In this document: one piece after another, positions 25,034 through 33,439 of the stretch
Position numbering within the stretch: position 1 is the first letter of the stretch
Layout of the letters: each line of letters opens with the position of its first letter
Origin: Candidatus Woesearchaeota archaeon
GTDB lineage: Archaea; Nanobdellota; Nanobdellia; Woesearchaeales; UBA10216
Reading direction: 5' to 3'
Length of the DNA: 35,256 nt
Assembly (NCBI GenBank): GCA_018303115.1
Contig: JAGVYT010000018.1
Coordinates: 1-35,256, forward strand
Program-made: the position numbers and the translations under genes
The notes under the pieces: model-generated
Database searches by the model: none
What the model saw: the letters and a program-made list of their open reading frames with translations, nothing else
Told to the model about the DNA's origin: nothing

Positions 25034-25544
25034 TGTCAAAACCACTGCGGGCTAATGTCAGAAATGTCAGGAACAAGTTCCTGAGCACCATCAGAAGCAT
25101 TAGCTTCTGAGGCCAAATGTTTCTGAGCACAGTCAAAAATGGAGTATTTTTGATGAGCCCACAGCGTGCGGTTTTAAAGCTAATGATAGTGTCACTAATC
25201 GGAAGCTCCAGCACAACCCTGCCAAAGGAAAATAAAGCCCAGTTGAAAAAAGCTATTAATATGACCAGTATGGAGAACTGCACAAAACGGAACTGCAGGT
25301 TTGTTTTAATCCTGAACGTAACAAGAACGTGGTAAACAAAAGTGAAAACAATTGCAAAAAACATGCCGATGCCGTAGGAAACAGCTGGATGCAAGGAATA
25401 AGTATCTCGGAAAAATATGTGAGAGCCGATAAGTATAAGCCAGCCGATAAGGCCGCCAAAGACGAATATCAAATAGCGCCTGACAGTGCCAAAAAAAGAC
25501 TCGCCAGTCAGGCGGTGCTGGTAATGCAAAGCCCTTCTAATCAT
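24978..25544 (-). CDS. GtrA-like membrane protein with repeat-derived C-terminus (possibly degraded)
   Basis: RRYLIFVFGGLIGWLILIGSHIFFRDTYSLHPAVSYGIGMFFAIVFTFVYHVLVTF is GtrA-like; about the last 60 codons are repeat sequence. Confidence 0.6.
   Translation of the reverse strand: MIRRALHYQHRLTGESFFGTVRRYLIFVFGGLIGWLILIGSHIFFRDTYSLHPAVSYGIGMFFAIVFTFVYHVLVTFRIKTNLQFRFVQFSILVILIAFFNWALFSFGRVVLELPISDTIISFKTARCGLIKNTPFLTVLRNIWPQKLMLLMVLRNLFLTFLTLARSGFDMSLPDCPVCRHAAEFSTP
25056..25153 (+). repeat. Multi-hairpin repeat element, diverged copy D
   Basis: Outer tcagaaa/tttctga (25058-25064/25120-25126) encloses tcaggaac-aa-gttcctga and tcagaagc-atta-gcttctga, then gagcac, then tcaaaaat-ggagt-atttttga. 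Confidence 0.7.
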
Positions 25545-25676
25545 TCTGGCAGAACATCTTCTAAAGGATTTATAAAGTTTTGGGATGCGGCGGGTAGCTC
25601 TTGAACCCCTTTCTTCTTAGGGGAGGAAAAAGTGTAAAAATAGGAAACAACTGACAAAAAGCCGGTTGACAGGCAC

Positions 25677-26762
25677 TTATTTGCCCTTAATCACGTCGCA
25701 AACCCGCTTAATGTCCTCTTCAACGAGGAGCGTTGAGGACGGGAGGTTGACCCCTTTTCTTGAAAGCCCCGAGGCTATTGGAAAGCCGTTTCCCTTGTAA
25801 GGGGGAAGCTCGTGCATTGGTATAAAGAAAGGCCTTGAATCAATGCCTGCTTCTTTCAGCTCCTTCATCAGCTCATCGCGGCTGCACCTAAAATCGCCCT
25901 CAACAAGGATGGAATGGAGCCAGAAAACAGACTTTGCATAAGGCTCTTCTGGCTGGAAAGTAATGCCTGGGGTTCTGTCAAGCAATTTGCGGTATAGCTT
26001 TGCATGCTTGATTTTAGTGGCAATAATGTCGTCTATCCTTTCAAGCTGTGCGAGCCCAATAGCCGCCTGCAAGTTGGTCATTCTGAAATTAAACCCGACT
26101 TCAGGATGGTAGTAATAAGGCCTTGTCATGCCATGGTCTTTCAGGAAGCGCATGCGCTTGACAAGTTTTTCATCATTTGTAACGCACATGCCGCCCTCCC
26201 CAGTTGTTAAAATTTTGTTGCCGTAAAAGCTGAAGCAGCCCACATCGCCAAGGCTGCCCACCTTCTTCCCCTTATACTCTGCACCGTGAGCCTCTGCGCA
26301 ATCCTCAACCACGAACAGTCTGTTCTCCCTGGCTATCTCAAGAATCGGGCCCATGTCGCATGGATGCCCGTAAAGATGGACTGGAATTATCGCCTTGGTT
26401 TTCGGAGTGATTTTTTCCATGATTTTCGCAACGTCAATGTTCCACGTATTTTTGTCAGCGTCAACAAAAACAGGCCTGGCGCCGGTATAAGTGACTGCGT
26501 TTGCCGTTGCTATAAAGGTAAAGTCAGGAACTATAACTTCGTGCCCCTTTCCAATCCCAAGAGCGGCAAGGGCAAGATGCAATGCAACTGTGCCGTTAAA
26601 AACAGAAACCCCGTAACCCGCACCGCAATAACTGCTGAACTTCTCCTCAAATTCGGTAATGTATTTCCCGAGGCTGGAAATCCAGGTGCTGTCAATGCAG
26701 TCCATCACATACTTGCGCTCGTTCCCCCTCAAGTCAGGCTCCGCAACAGGCAAAAACTTCAT
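25677..26762 (-). CDS. DegT/DnrJ/EryC1-family PLP-dependent sugar aminotransferase
   Basis: NERKYVMDCIDSTWISSLGKYITEFEEKF, FNGTVALHLALAALGIGKGHEVIVPDFTFIATANAV, EDCAEAHGAEYKGKKVGSLGDVGCFSFYGNKILTTGEGGM. Confidence 0.96.
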   Translation of the reverse strand: MKFLPVAEPDLRGNERKYVMDCIDSTWISSLGKYITEFEEKFSSYCGAGYGVSVFNGTVALHLALAALGIGKGHEVIVPDFTFIATANAVTYTGARPVFVDADKNTWNIDVAKIMEKITPKTKAIIPVHLYGHPCDMGPILEIARENRLFVVEDCAEAHGAEYKGKKVGSLGDVGCFSFYGNKILTTGEGGMCVTNDEKLVKRMRFLKDHGMTRPYYYHPEVGFNFRMTNLQAAIGLAQLERIDDIIATKIKHAKLYRKLLDRTPGITFQPEEPYAKSVFWLHSILVEGDFRCSRDELMKELKEAGIDSRPFFIPMHELPPYKGNGFPIASGLSRKGVNLPSSTLLVEEDIKRVCDVIKGK

Positions 26763-26859
26763 AGAAAAAAGGATGGTAAACTGATTTATAAAGGTTTATC
26801 AAGTTTGGGCGTTGTCCTAAAAGGGCTTTCTCACATATTCTCGCATGTTTATCGCTTCC

Positions 26860-27008
26860 TCTAAAGAACCACCCGTCAGAGACAGGTTGGATTATGTGAC
26901 TATTGTGATGGGTGGTTCTTAGTGCTCAGAATTTTCCAGTTTGCAAAATGCCAACAGCAAGCGAAGCTTGCTATCAGTAATAGACTGATGGAAAATTCTG
27001 ACATTTTA
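26860..27008 (-). repeat. Multi-hairpin repeat element, copy C (inverted relative to B)
   Basis: Reverse complement reads taaaatgtcagaattttccatcagtctattactgatagcaagcttcgcttgctgttggcattttgcaaactggaaaattctgagcactaagaaccaccc...ggtggttctttaga. Confidence 0.9.
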
Positions 27009-27014
27009 CCTCCT

Positions 27015-27118
27015 CCCTCCTGCTCTGCCGTATGTGAGCCATAGAGTGCTCATAGAAGTTTTGGAGAACAGGTTTGAGGGTATGCAGTAGCTACACGAAC
27101 ATGATTTAGGACAACGCC
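27015..27118. repeat. 104-bp repeat, copy 2 (inverted relative to 14027-14130)
   Basis: ccctcctgctctgccgtatgtgagccatagag...acgaacatgatttaggacaacgcc; ungapped, 5 mismatches by eye. Confidence 0.88.
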
Positions 27119-27128
27119 ATAGCCACAA

Positions 27129-27196
27129 GATAAAGTCAAGTTACGTGTTTTAGGGCGAGAAGAAGGAAAGCGGTTGCCACTTAACTTGACATTACC
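27129..27196. repeat. GGTAAT...ATTACC inverted-repeat element E3
   Basis: gataaagtcaagttacgtg ... cacttaacttgacattacc; 16/19 arm identity. Confidence 0.65.
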
Positions 27197-27240
27197 TAAC
27201 CACAACAACTTTTATATAGCAACATTTTCTTCCGCTTTTT

Positions 27241-28887
27241 ATGAATAAGGCAGACATTGTTGCACTGGCAGTTCTTTTCATTGTGGCTTTTTCTCTTTGG
27301 ACCATCCCTATTCAGAGCGACCCCCGTCCTTTCGGGGAAGGGGATGCGGCATGGCACTTTTCAATTGGCGATTATATTGCCTCTTCTGACAAGCCGATAT
27401 GGAGGCTGCCGTATTACGTTGGCATGTGGTATTACGGCTATAATTCCATACTTGGCCCTTTTGCTCCCGAGTATCCCCCTTCAAACCATTACAATTATGC
27501 TTTGACTCAGGTTATCGGGGGAGAGCGCTTTGTTCCTGTGCTTATGTACCGCGCGATAGCAAGCTTTCTGGGAATATTCGCGGTCTATTTTGTTATCACA
27601 AAGCTTTATGGAACCGCAGCTGCTATGATTGCATCTTCAGCCCTGGTATTTTCGCTCAGGGAGCAGATGATTTATCTTTGGGGTCAGCAGCCAACCCTTG
27701 TTGCAGTGGTTATAGCCCCTGTTACTTTTTACGCATTTTACCGCTACCTTGATTCTTATTATAAAGGCGAAACAAAAACAGTTTATCTTTACATTACCGC
27801 TTTGCTTTTGGGCTCACAGTATCTTCTGCACATTCAGGGCTTTACGCTCTCTTCGCTTGTAATCGGCGTTTTTACGGTTTTAATGTTCTTAAAGCACAGG
27901 AAGCTGCCGTTCATTAGGGATAGCAAGAAGCATGTTGTTGCCGCATCTTTAATCTTCCTTGCCATAGCAGTGCCGTTTTTTTTGATTTATCTTGGCGCTC
28001 CGGACCTTGGCGCTTCAGAGCCTGACTACAGCAGGGTTTTCAAGTGGGGCGTTGACCCTGTCCTGCTTTCCCAGAGTTATCCTTCTTCATATACGACTTT
28101 TTCTGGCGAATATAAAAATCCTATGCTTATGCTTCCTTTCCTTTTCTTGGGCATCCTGTTTGCATTGCTAAGGCGCACAAACAAGGACCTTCTTATGCTT
28201 GGGTGGTTAGGCGGCGTTTATCTTGTGCTGCACGTTGACCTTTATCTTGGCGTCAGTCAGGAAAGGTCTGCACGCCTGCTTACTGCAGAGCCAGCCCTGT
28301 TTTACTCGCTGATGGGCATTGGAATGATTTCCCTGCTTTCTTTCGCGCTTTCTCATGTTAAAATTCGTTCCAGCGCAAAGAGCATTGCGAAATTTGCATT
28401 GGCAGCAGTGGTTGTTCTTGTAATCTTTCAGGGCAATATGGAAACGTCTAAGTCCGCTTTATCCAGCTCTTACCAGAGCATTTTCCGCATAACGCCTGTT
28501 CAGTCTGAGTTTGCTGACTGGCTGTATGAGAATGTTGCTGAAAACGCTTACCTTTATTACATGCCAGGAAGTGATCCTTATAAGATTGGCAATTGGCAGT
28601 ATCCGAAGATGAGGTGGATTCTCGCTTCCTCCCAGCGCCATCTTGCTTCTTATGGGGGGAGAATCACAGACAACCCGGATACGGCAAACTCTTCCTTTTA
28701 TTTTGTTTTTGATTATTCAGACCTGGCGGCAATTACTAACTCTGCCCCAAATCAGATGCAGCCGGCTGCCCGGCAGAGTGCGCTTGCATTGCAGCAGTTT
28801 GAAGAAAGTGCTTTTAATGTTTCAGATGCGCTGTTCAATAAGAACAGCATAAGGGTGTATGAAGTTGAAGCTGAAGATTTCAAGTAG
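27241..28887 (+). CDS. Large GT-C-like polytopic membrane protein
   Basis: 548 aa, many TM segments, loop motif RPFGEGDAAWHFSIGDYIA; TATA ttttatatag about 30 nt upstream. Confidence 0.75.
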   Translation: MNKADIVALAVLFIVAFSLWTIPIQSDPRPFGEGDAAWHFSIGDYIASSDKPIWRLPYYVGMWYYGYNSILGPFAPEYPPSNHYNYALTQVIGGERFVPVLMYRAIASFLGIFAVYFVITKLYGTAAAMIASSALVFSLREQMIYLWGQQPTLVAVVIAPVTFYAFYRYLDSYYKGETKTVYLYITALLLGSQYLLHIQGFTLSSLVIGVFTVLMFLKHRKLPFIRDSKKHVVAASLIFLAIAVPFFLIYLGAPDLGASEPDYSRVFKWGVDPVLLSQSYPSSYTTFSGEYKNPMLMLPFLFLGILFALLRRTNKDLLMLGWLGGVYLVLHVDLYLGVSQERSARLLTAEPALFYSLMGIGMISLLSFALSHVKIRSSAKSIAKFALAAVVVLVIFQGNMETSKSALSSSYQSIFRITPVQSEFADWLYENVAENAYLYYMPGSDPYKIGNWQYPKMRWILASSQRHLASYGGRITDNPDTANSSFYFVFDYSDLAAITNSAPNQMQPAARQSALALQQFEESAFNVSDALFNKNSIRVYEVEAEDFK

Positions 28888-29191
28888 GGGCATTGCAATA
28901 GCAGGGTTTGTTGCTGCTTTGATGGCTGCAGCAAAACTTTTCGGCATTACCGGAGTGAGGACGATAGCGGGCATTGCTGTTTTCTTTTTCCTTGCCTTTT
29001 ACCTCATCTTAAGAAAAGTGAATATCGAGGATGACGAGCGGGTTTTCTTTGCTTTCTTCATTGGCTTGGGTTTGTTCTCGGCAATTGTTTTCTATGTTGG
29101 GCGGGTGGTCCCTTCTTACAGGTTCTCGGTAGCCATAGCTTTTATTGCTTTGCTTCTGGTGCCGTTTATTCTGAAAAGGTTGAAGAAATGA
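28859..29191 (+). CDS. Small membrane protein paired with the upstream GT-C-like gene
   Basis: 110 aa with several hydrophobic segments; start overlaps the 27241 ORF by 29 nt. Confidence 0.7.
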   Translation: MKLKLKISSRGIAIAGFVAALMAAAKLFGITGVRTIAGIAVFFFLAFYLILRKVNIEDDERVFFAFFIGLGLFSAIVFYVGRVVPSYRFSVAIAFIALLLVPFILKRLKK

Positions 29192-29569
29192 TTATCTTTT
29201 TCTTTTCATTATGATGGCGGCAACTACGGAAACTGCGAGCATGGCTGCCGGCAGTATTATGCCATGATACTTTACCTGCAGGCCTATCAGCCCGAGGTAG
29301 TAGCTGGCTATTGCCGTTACTGCAGCTGCGGCTGCCGTCCCTATTACAATCCTCTCTCCAAAGTCCATGCGCTCTTTCCAGTAGTGCATAAGGGCATACC
29401 CTGGCAGCGAAAACATCCAGAACAGCGATAATGCGGTTCTTGTTGTTGTTGCGATGTCCTGCCTGTAGAATACTATTTTCAAAATTACTGCAAAAGCTGC
29501 CAATAACAATAACAGGCCCTTAAACTCGCTTTTAAGCTTGCTGTCCAATACAATCCCCTCCTGCGTCAT
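29192..29569 (-). CDS. Small membrane protein paired with a GT-C-like gene
   Basis: 125 aa with several hydrophobic segments; overlaps the 29532-31304 ORF by 38 nt. Confidence 0.7.
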   Translation of the reverse strand: MTQEGIVLDSKLKSEFKGLLLLLAAFAVILKIVFYRQDIATTTRTALSLFWMFSLPGYALMHYWKERMDFGERIVIGTAAAAAVTAIASYYLGLIGLQVKYHGIILPAAMLAVSVVAAIIMKRKR

Positions 29570-31304
29570 TGTTCTTTACAACGCTTGTTGCCTGGTTGCT
29601 TAGCACTTCCCCCATCCCGTTCTGGATGAATGTTTGGCGTATCAGGTTATTATACTGTATCAGCGGAACAAACTGCTGGCTTGAGGTAACTTTGTCAAAA
29701 ACATAGTAGTCATAGCCGCATATGTCAGGGTCTGTTTTGGGGTAGTCAGGCTCAAGCAAATGGTATCCGAAGCTTAATAGTCCTTTCCTGTAGGGAAGCC
29801 CTGGCCCGTAATCAACGTTCTTTCCGTATCTGTATTCGCGTTTTATTGTCTGCTTGTTAAGTCCGTCTATGTAATCGTTCATGTCCACAAGGAAATTTTC
29901 TGTGCCGGCATTGTAAAGCATGGATGTCTGGCCGTAGCCATCCCCGTAAAAGAACAATACCTTGGTTTCTGCTGCGTTTTCCTGCAGCCACTTAAACACA
30001 TCCCACCTTTCTTTATACATGGTTCCCTGCGTGGAAACAGGGCTGTAGTTCATTCCAATGATGATTGCTGCCAGTATAACCGCCAGTCCCGTGGTATAAG
30101 CGGCGTTCCACTTTATTTTTCCTGATTTTTTTGCCAGCATAAGAATTTTGTAAGCGGCAATTCCAAACAGCGGGGCAAGTGTTACTGGCCACATGAACCT
30201 TGTTTGCATGGCCCTTGGCCCGAATCCGATGAAGTTTGAGAATCCAACTATCAGCATGTAGGGCGAGAAGGCCTCTGCAAATTCAGGTTTTCTCTTCCAC
30301 ACCGCATAAAGGAATGCCGCTATCAGCGCAAAGTATATCCCGAGGGCAAGGTTATCTGACGTTAGTTTTCCTGGTATGTCAAAAAGTTTTATTGCAGCCA
30401 GCGAAACAAAAGCAGCGGCAATCGAGATGATTATGTTTCTGTAATATATGCTTATCATTCCTGCAAGCATTACAAGTATTATCCACAGTTGAAAGTCTTG
30501 AAAGACTGTTACGTTTGGAAACCCTAGATTAACTCGTTCCACGAAAAACCTGTATCCAAACTGCTTTCCCCAGGTGTAGCTGAATATTATCAGGTAATAG
30601 GCGCTGGCAGCCAGCGCCACCATTCCCGCCTTTACTAGTTCTTTAGCCCCTTTCCAGTCCTTTTTCATGAATGCAAGCAGGAACGCAACTCCCAGCAGTC
30701 CTACGACAAACACAAGCTCTGATGTGTGCGTTAGTGCAACAGCGCTGACAAACAGGGCAATGGGCCACATTGACATTGGCCAGTTCAGCTTTGTCAGAGC
30801 CCAGAATGAGCTTGCCAAAAATAGTGTTCCGAAAATGAACGGCAGCTGCCCAACAAGTATTCCGAAATAGAACGTTTTTGCAAATATTAGCGTCATGACC
30901 GGCAATGCGAGCATTGCTGCCTGCCTGTTGTAACCCCGTAGCCCGTAATAAACGATGAGGGCTGCCATTATTGCAACAAAGTATACGAGAAACATCAGCG
31001 CATCATAGCTCTCGAGCCCGCTGACGTGGGAAAAGACGCCTGTTAAGTGAAAGGCTCCTGGCATGTAGTAGCCGATAACGTCATCATAGCCGCTTACAAT
31101 GGCAGGCGCTTCTGTCGCATACCCGTTATTCTTCACCCATTCTGCCCTTACCTGGTGCTGGTATGCGTCTGATGAGGAGTAGCTGTAAGGGAAATCGTGA
31201 GCAAGCTCGTGGTTCCAGAGGGTTCCCAATCCTGTCCATAACATTAAAGCAAAGAATGCAATCAGCAAGACTTTTTCAATGTCTAATTTCATTGACGATG
31301 GCAT
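29532..31304 (-). CDS. Large GT-C-like polytopic membrane protein
   Basis: 590 aa, many TM segments, loop motif SYSSSDAYQHQVRAEWVKNNG; minus-strand TATA tttataaata just upstream. Confidence 0.75.
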   Translation of the reverse strand: MPSSMKLDIEKVLLIAFFALMLWTGLGTLWNHELAHDFPYSYSSSDAYQHQVRAEWVKNNGYATEAPAIVSGYDDVIGYYMPGAFHLTGVFSHVSGLESYDALMFLVYFVAIMAALIVYYGLRGYNRQAAMLALPVMTLIFAKTFYFGILVGQLPFIFGTLFLASSFWALTKLNWPMSMWPIALFVSAVALTHTSELVFVVGLLGVAFLLAFMKKDWKGAKELVKAGMVALAASAYYLIIFSYTWGKQFGYRFFVERVNLGFPNVTVFQDFQLWIILVMLAGMISIYYRNIIISIAAAFVSLAAIKLFDIPGKLTSDNLALGIYFALIAAFLYAVWKRKPEFAEAFSPYMLIVGFSNFIGFGPRAMQTRFMWPVTLAPLFGIAAYKILMLAKKSGKIKWNAAYTTGLAVILAAIIIGMNYSPVSTQGTMYKERWDVFKWLQENAAETKVLFFYGDGYGQTSMLYNAGTENFLVDMNDYIDGLNKQTIKREYRYGKNVDYGPGLPYRKGLLSFGYHLLEPDYPKTDPDICGYDYYVFDKVTSSQQFVPLIQYNNLIRQTFIQNGMGEVLSNQATSVVKNNDAGGDCIGQQA

Positions 31305-31362
31305 GCCTGTTGTATTTATAAAAGTTGTGTCATTGGGTTACAGCAGAGTTTAACAGTATTTT

Positions 31363-31413
31363 CGCAGTAGTTGCGACAGCAATAGCGTAGTCGTGGTAGT
31401 CGCTGCTGCTGCG
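31363..31413. other. Hairpin in divergent intergenic region
   Basis: cgcagtagttgcgac ... gtcgctgctgctgcg; 15-position stem with 12 Watson-Crick, 2 GU and 1 mismatch. Confidence 0.65.
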
Positions 31414-31495
31414 AATAATTATTGTAACAGGCAACACTAAACTTCACAGTTTGTCAGAAAAATTTATAAAACGCCCCGCAGCACGTTTTGGTCGC

Positions 31496-32218
31496 ATGGA
31501 ATTGTCTATCGTCCTGCCGACGTATAATGAAAGGAAAAACATTGAGGTTCTTATTCCGAGAATTGAGCAGAGCCTCAAAAGGCATTCTCTTAAGGCAGAG
31601 ATAATCGTTGTTGATGATGACAGCCCTGACAGCACAGGCGAGGCTGCACGTAAGTTGAACAAAAAATATCACAACGTGGTGGTTATGGTTAGAACGGGTA
31701 TTAAGGGCATTGCATCTGCCTGGCTTGATGGCTATGGCATTGCCAGGGGCAAGTATATCGCAACTATGGACGCCGACCTTTGCCATAACCCGGAGGACCT
31801 TGTGAGGATGTGCAGGAAGCTTCCTGAATACGATTTTGTCATTGGCTCGCGTCATATGCCGGGGAGTGGCGGCATGCAGAAGGACAAGACTTTTATCCAG
31901 CTTCTTGCCAGCAGGATTGCGCGCAAAATAAGCAGCCTGCTCATAGGCCTGCATTTTACAGACCCGACCCACAGCTTCAGGGTTTTCAAGAGGGATGTGT
32001 TCTATTCGGTTAGGGGCAAGGTTAACAGCCAGGGCAATTATTTTTTGGCAGAGTTTCTTTTTTATGCCGTCAGGGCAGGCTACAAAGTCGCTGAGGTTCC
32101 TATTACTTATGGTAAGCGCGGCTATGGCCGCACAAAGCTGAACGTTTGGAAAGAGGGAATCCGTTTCCTTGCAAAAGCCCTCAAGTTGTTTGTAAGGTCT
32201 CGCATGATGAGAAGATGA
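31496..32218 (+). CDS. Family 2 glycosyltransferase (dolichyl-phosphate mannose synthase-like)
   Basis: MELSIVLPTYNERKNIEVLIP, IIVVDDDSPDSTGEAA, YIATMDADLCHNPEDL, GSRHMPGSGG; TATA tttataaaa upstream of ATG 31496. Confidence 0.92.
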   Translation: MELSIVLPTYNERKNIEVLIPRIEQSLKRHSLKAEIIVVDDDSPDSTGEAARKLNKKYHNVVVMVRTGIKGIASAWLDGYGIARGKYIATMDADLCHNPEDLVRMCRKLPEYDFVIGSRHMPGSGGMQKDKTFIQLLASRIARKISSLLIGLHFTDPTHSFRVFKRDVFYSVRGKVNSQGNYFLAEFLFYAVRAGYKVAEVPITYGKRGYGRTKLNVWKEGIRFLAKALKLFVRSRMMRR

Positions 32219-33105
32219 AGACTGTGCTTATCACTGGCGGCAATGGAATGGTTGGAGGCTTTCTTGCAAAATACTTTGCAAGGGACTATAAGGTAGTTTC
32301 TGCTTTTTACGACGCTCCTGTCCCTGAGGCTGCTGAAATGATGAAATTTGTTCTCCTTGATGTTACTGATAAAGAAGCAGTTCTCAGCACAATTGGCAGG
32401 GTTAACCCGGACATGATTGTCCATGCCGCAGGCGTTAAGGATGTTAAATTATGCGAGCAGGATAAGGAATTGGCGCGAAGGGTCAATGCAGAAGGCACAA
32501 AGCACGTTGCAAAAGCTGCATCAGAGAACGATTCTTTTCTTGCTTACGTCTCCAGCGATTATGTTTTTGAAGGCTCCGCAGGAATGTATAAGGAGGATTC
32601 CCTTGCCAATCCCTGGACTGTTTACGGCAAGACAAAGCTTCAGGGCGAAAAAGAAGTGCAGTCCCTTTGCAGGCGCTATGCTGTTTGCCGCACTTCCGGG
32701 CTTTACGCGTATCACGAGCAAAACGTGCTTTATTTTATTCTAAACGCCCTTAAAAGCAACCAGCAGCAGTCATACTTCACAGATGTTTTTAATTCCGCAA
32801 CCCATCTTGGCAATTTTGCAGATATGCTTATTAAGGTTCTTGAAATGGGAAAAACCGGCGTTTATCATGTTGCAGGCGGCGAGCGCATAAACCGGTATAA
32901 GTTTGCCCTCAAAATAGCCGATACATTTAAATGTGATAGCAGCTTAGTGAAGCCTCTTGAGCTTGGCTGGAAGCGAAGGCGTGCAGAGTTCAGGCCTTTC
33001 GACCTGTCTTTGGATGTTTCGCGCTCTAAAAAGCTGCTTGGCATTGATTTTTTGGATGTAAATCAGGGTCTGGAAAGGGAAAAAAATGAAGCGAATATCT
33101 CTTAA
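32215..33105 (+). CDS. dTDP-4-dehydrorhamnose reductase-like SDR (RmlD-like)
   Basis: MKTVLITGGNGMVGGFLAKYF, DMIVHAAGVKDVKLCEQDKELARRVNAEGTKHVAKAA, YVSSDYVFEGSAGMYKEDSLANPWTVYGKTKLQGEKEV; ATG overlaps the previous stop (ATGA). Confidence 0.88.
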   Translation: MKTVLITGGNGMVGGFLAKYFARDYKVVSAFYDAPVPEAAEMMKFVLLDVTDKEAVLSTIGRVNPDMIVHAAGVKDVKLCEQDKELARRVNAEGTKHVAKAASENDSFLAYVSSDYVFEGSAGMYKEDSLANPWTVYGKTKLQGEKEVQSLCRRYAVCRTSGLYAYHEQNVLYFILNALKSNQQQSYFTDVFNSATHLGNFADMLIKVLEMGKTGVYHVAGGERINRYKFALKIADTFKCDSSLVKPLELGWKRRRAEFRPFDLSLDVSRSKKLLGIDFLDVNQGLEREKNEANIS

Positions 33106-33439
33106 GGAAGTTTTCAGCGATGAAAGGGGTAAAATAGAATCGATTAATGCAGGCATTCCGTGGAGGGAGCTTAATAAGTTCACTTCAGAAGCCGGCACAG
33201 CAAGGGGAGGCCATTACCATAAGGAGTCAGTGGAACTTATTTTTGTAATCGAAGGCAGGGTTGAGGTTGAGGTAAAAGACGTTAAAGCGAATAAAACCTC
33301 GAAGTTCGTCATGGAAAAGGACCATGGCATAATCGTCAATCCCTATGAAGCCCACAGTATAAAAATTCTTGAAAAAAGCGTCTGGCTCAATGCGCTGACC
33401 AAAGAGTATGACAAAGAGAACCCTGATATTTACAACTAG
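33086..33439 (+). CDS. Cupin-domain protein
   Basis: ARGGHYHKESVELIFVIEGRVEVEVKDV, HGIIVNPYEAHSIKIL. Confidence 0.85.
   Translation: MKRISLKEVFSDERGKIESINAGIPWRELNKFTSEAGTARGGHYHKESVELIFVIEGRVEVEVKDVKANKTSKFVMEKDHGIIVNPYEAHSIKILEKSVWLNALTKEYDKENPDIYN

Larger units (their letters stand above)
26808..27118. mobile_element. MITE-like composite bounded by GGCGTTGTCCTAAA inverted repeats
   Basis: Perfect 14-bp terminal inverted repeats (ggcgttgtcctaaa at 26808; tttaggacaacgcc ending 27118); no transposase ORF inside; contains hairpin copy C. Confidence 0.7.

Noticed and set aside
26808-27118. Complete insertion sequence
   Set aside because: No transposase-coding ORF within or near it; only a non-autonomous or remnant element can be claimed.
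32146-32214. N-terminal extension of the RmlD-like ORF
   Set aside because: Overlaps the preceding glycosyltransferase; MKTVLITGGNG at 32215 is the natural Rossmann start with an ATGA overlap.
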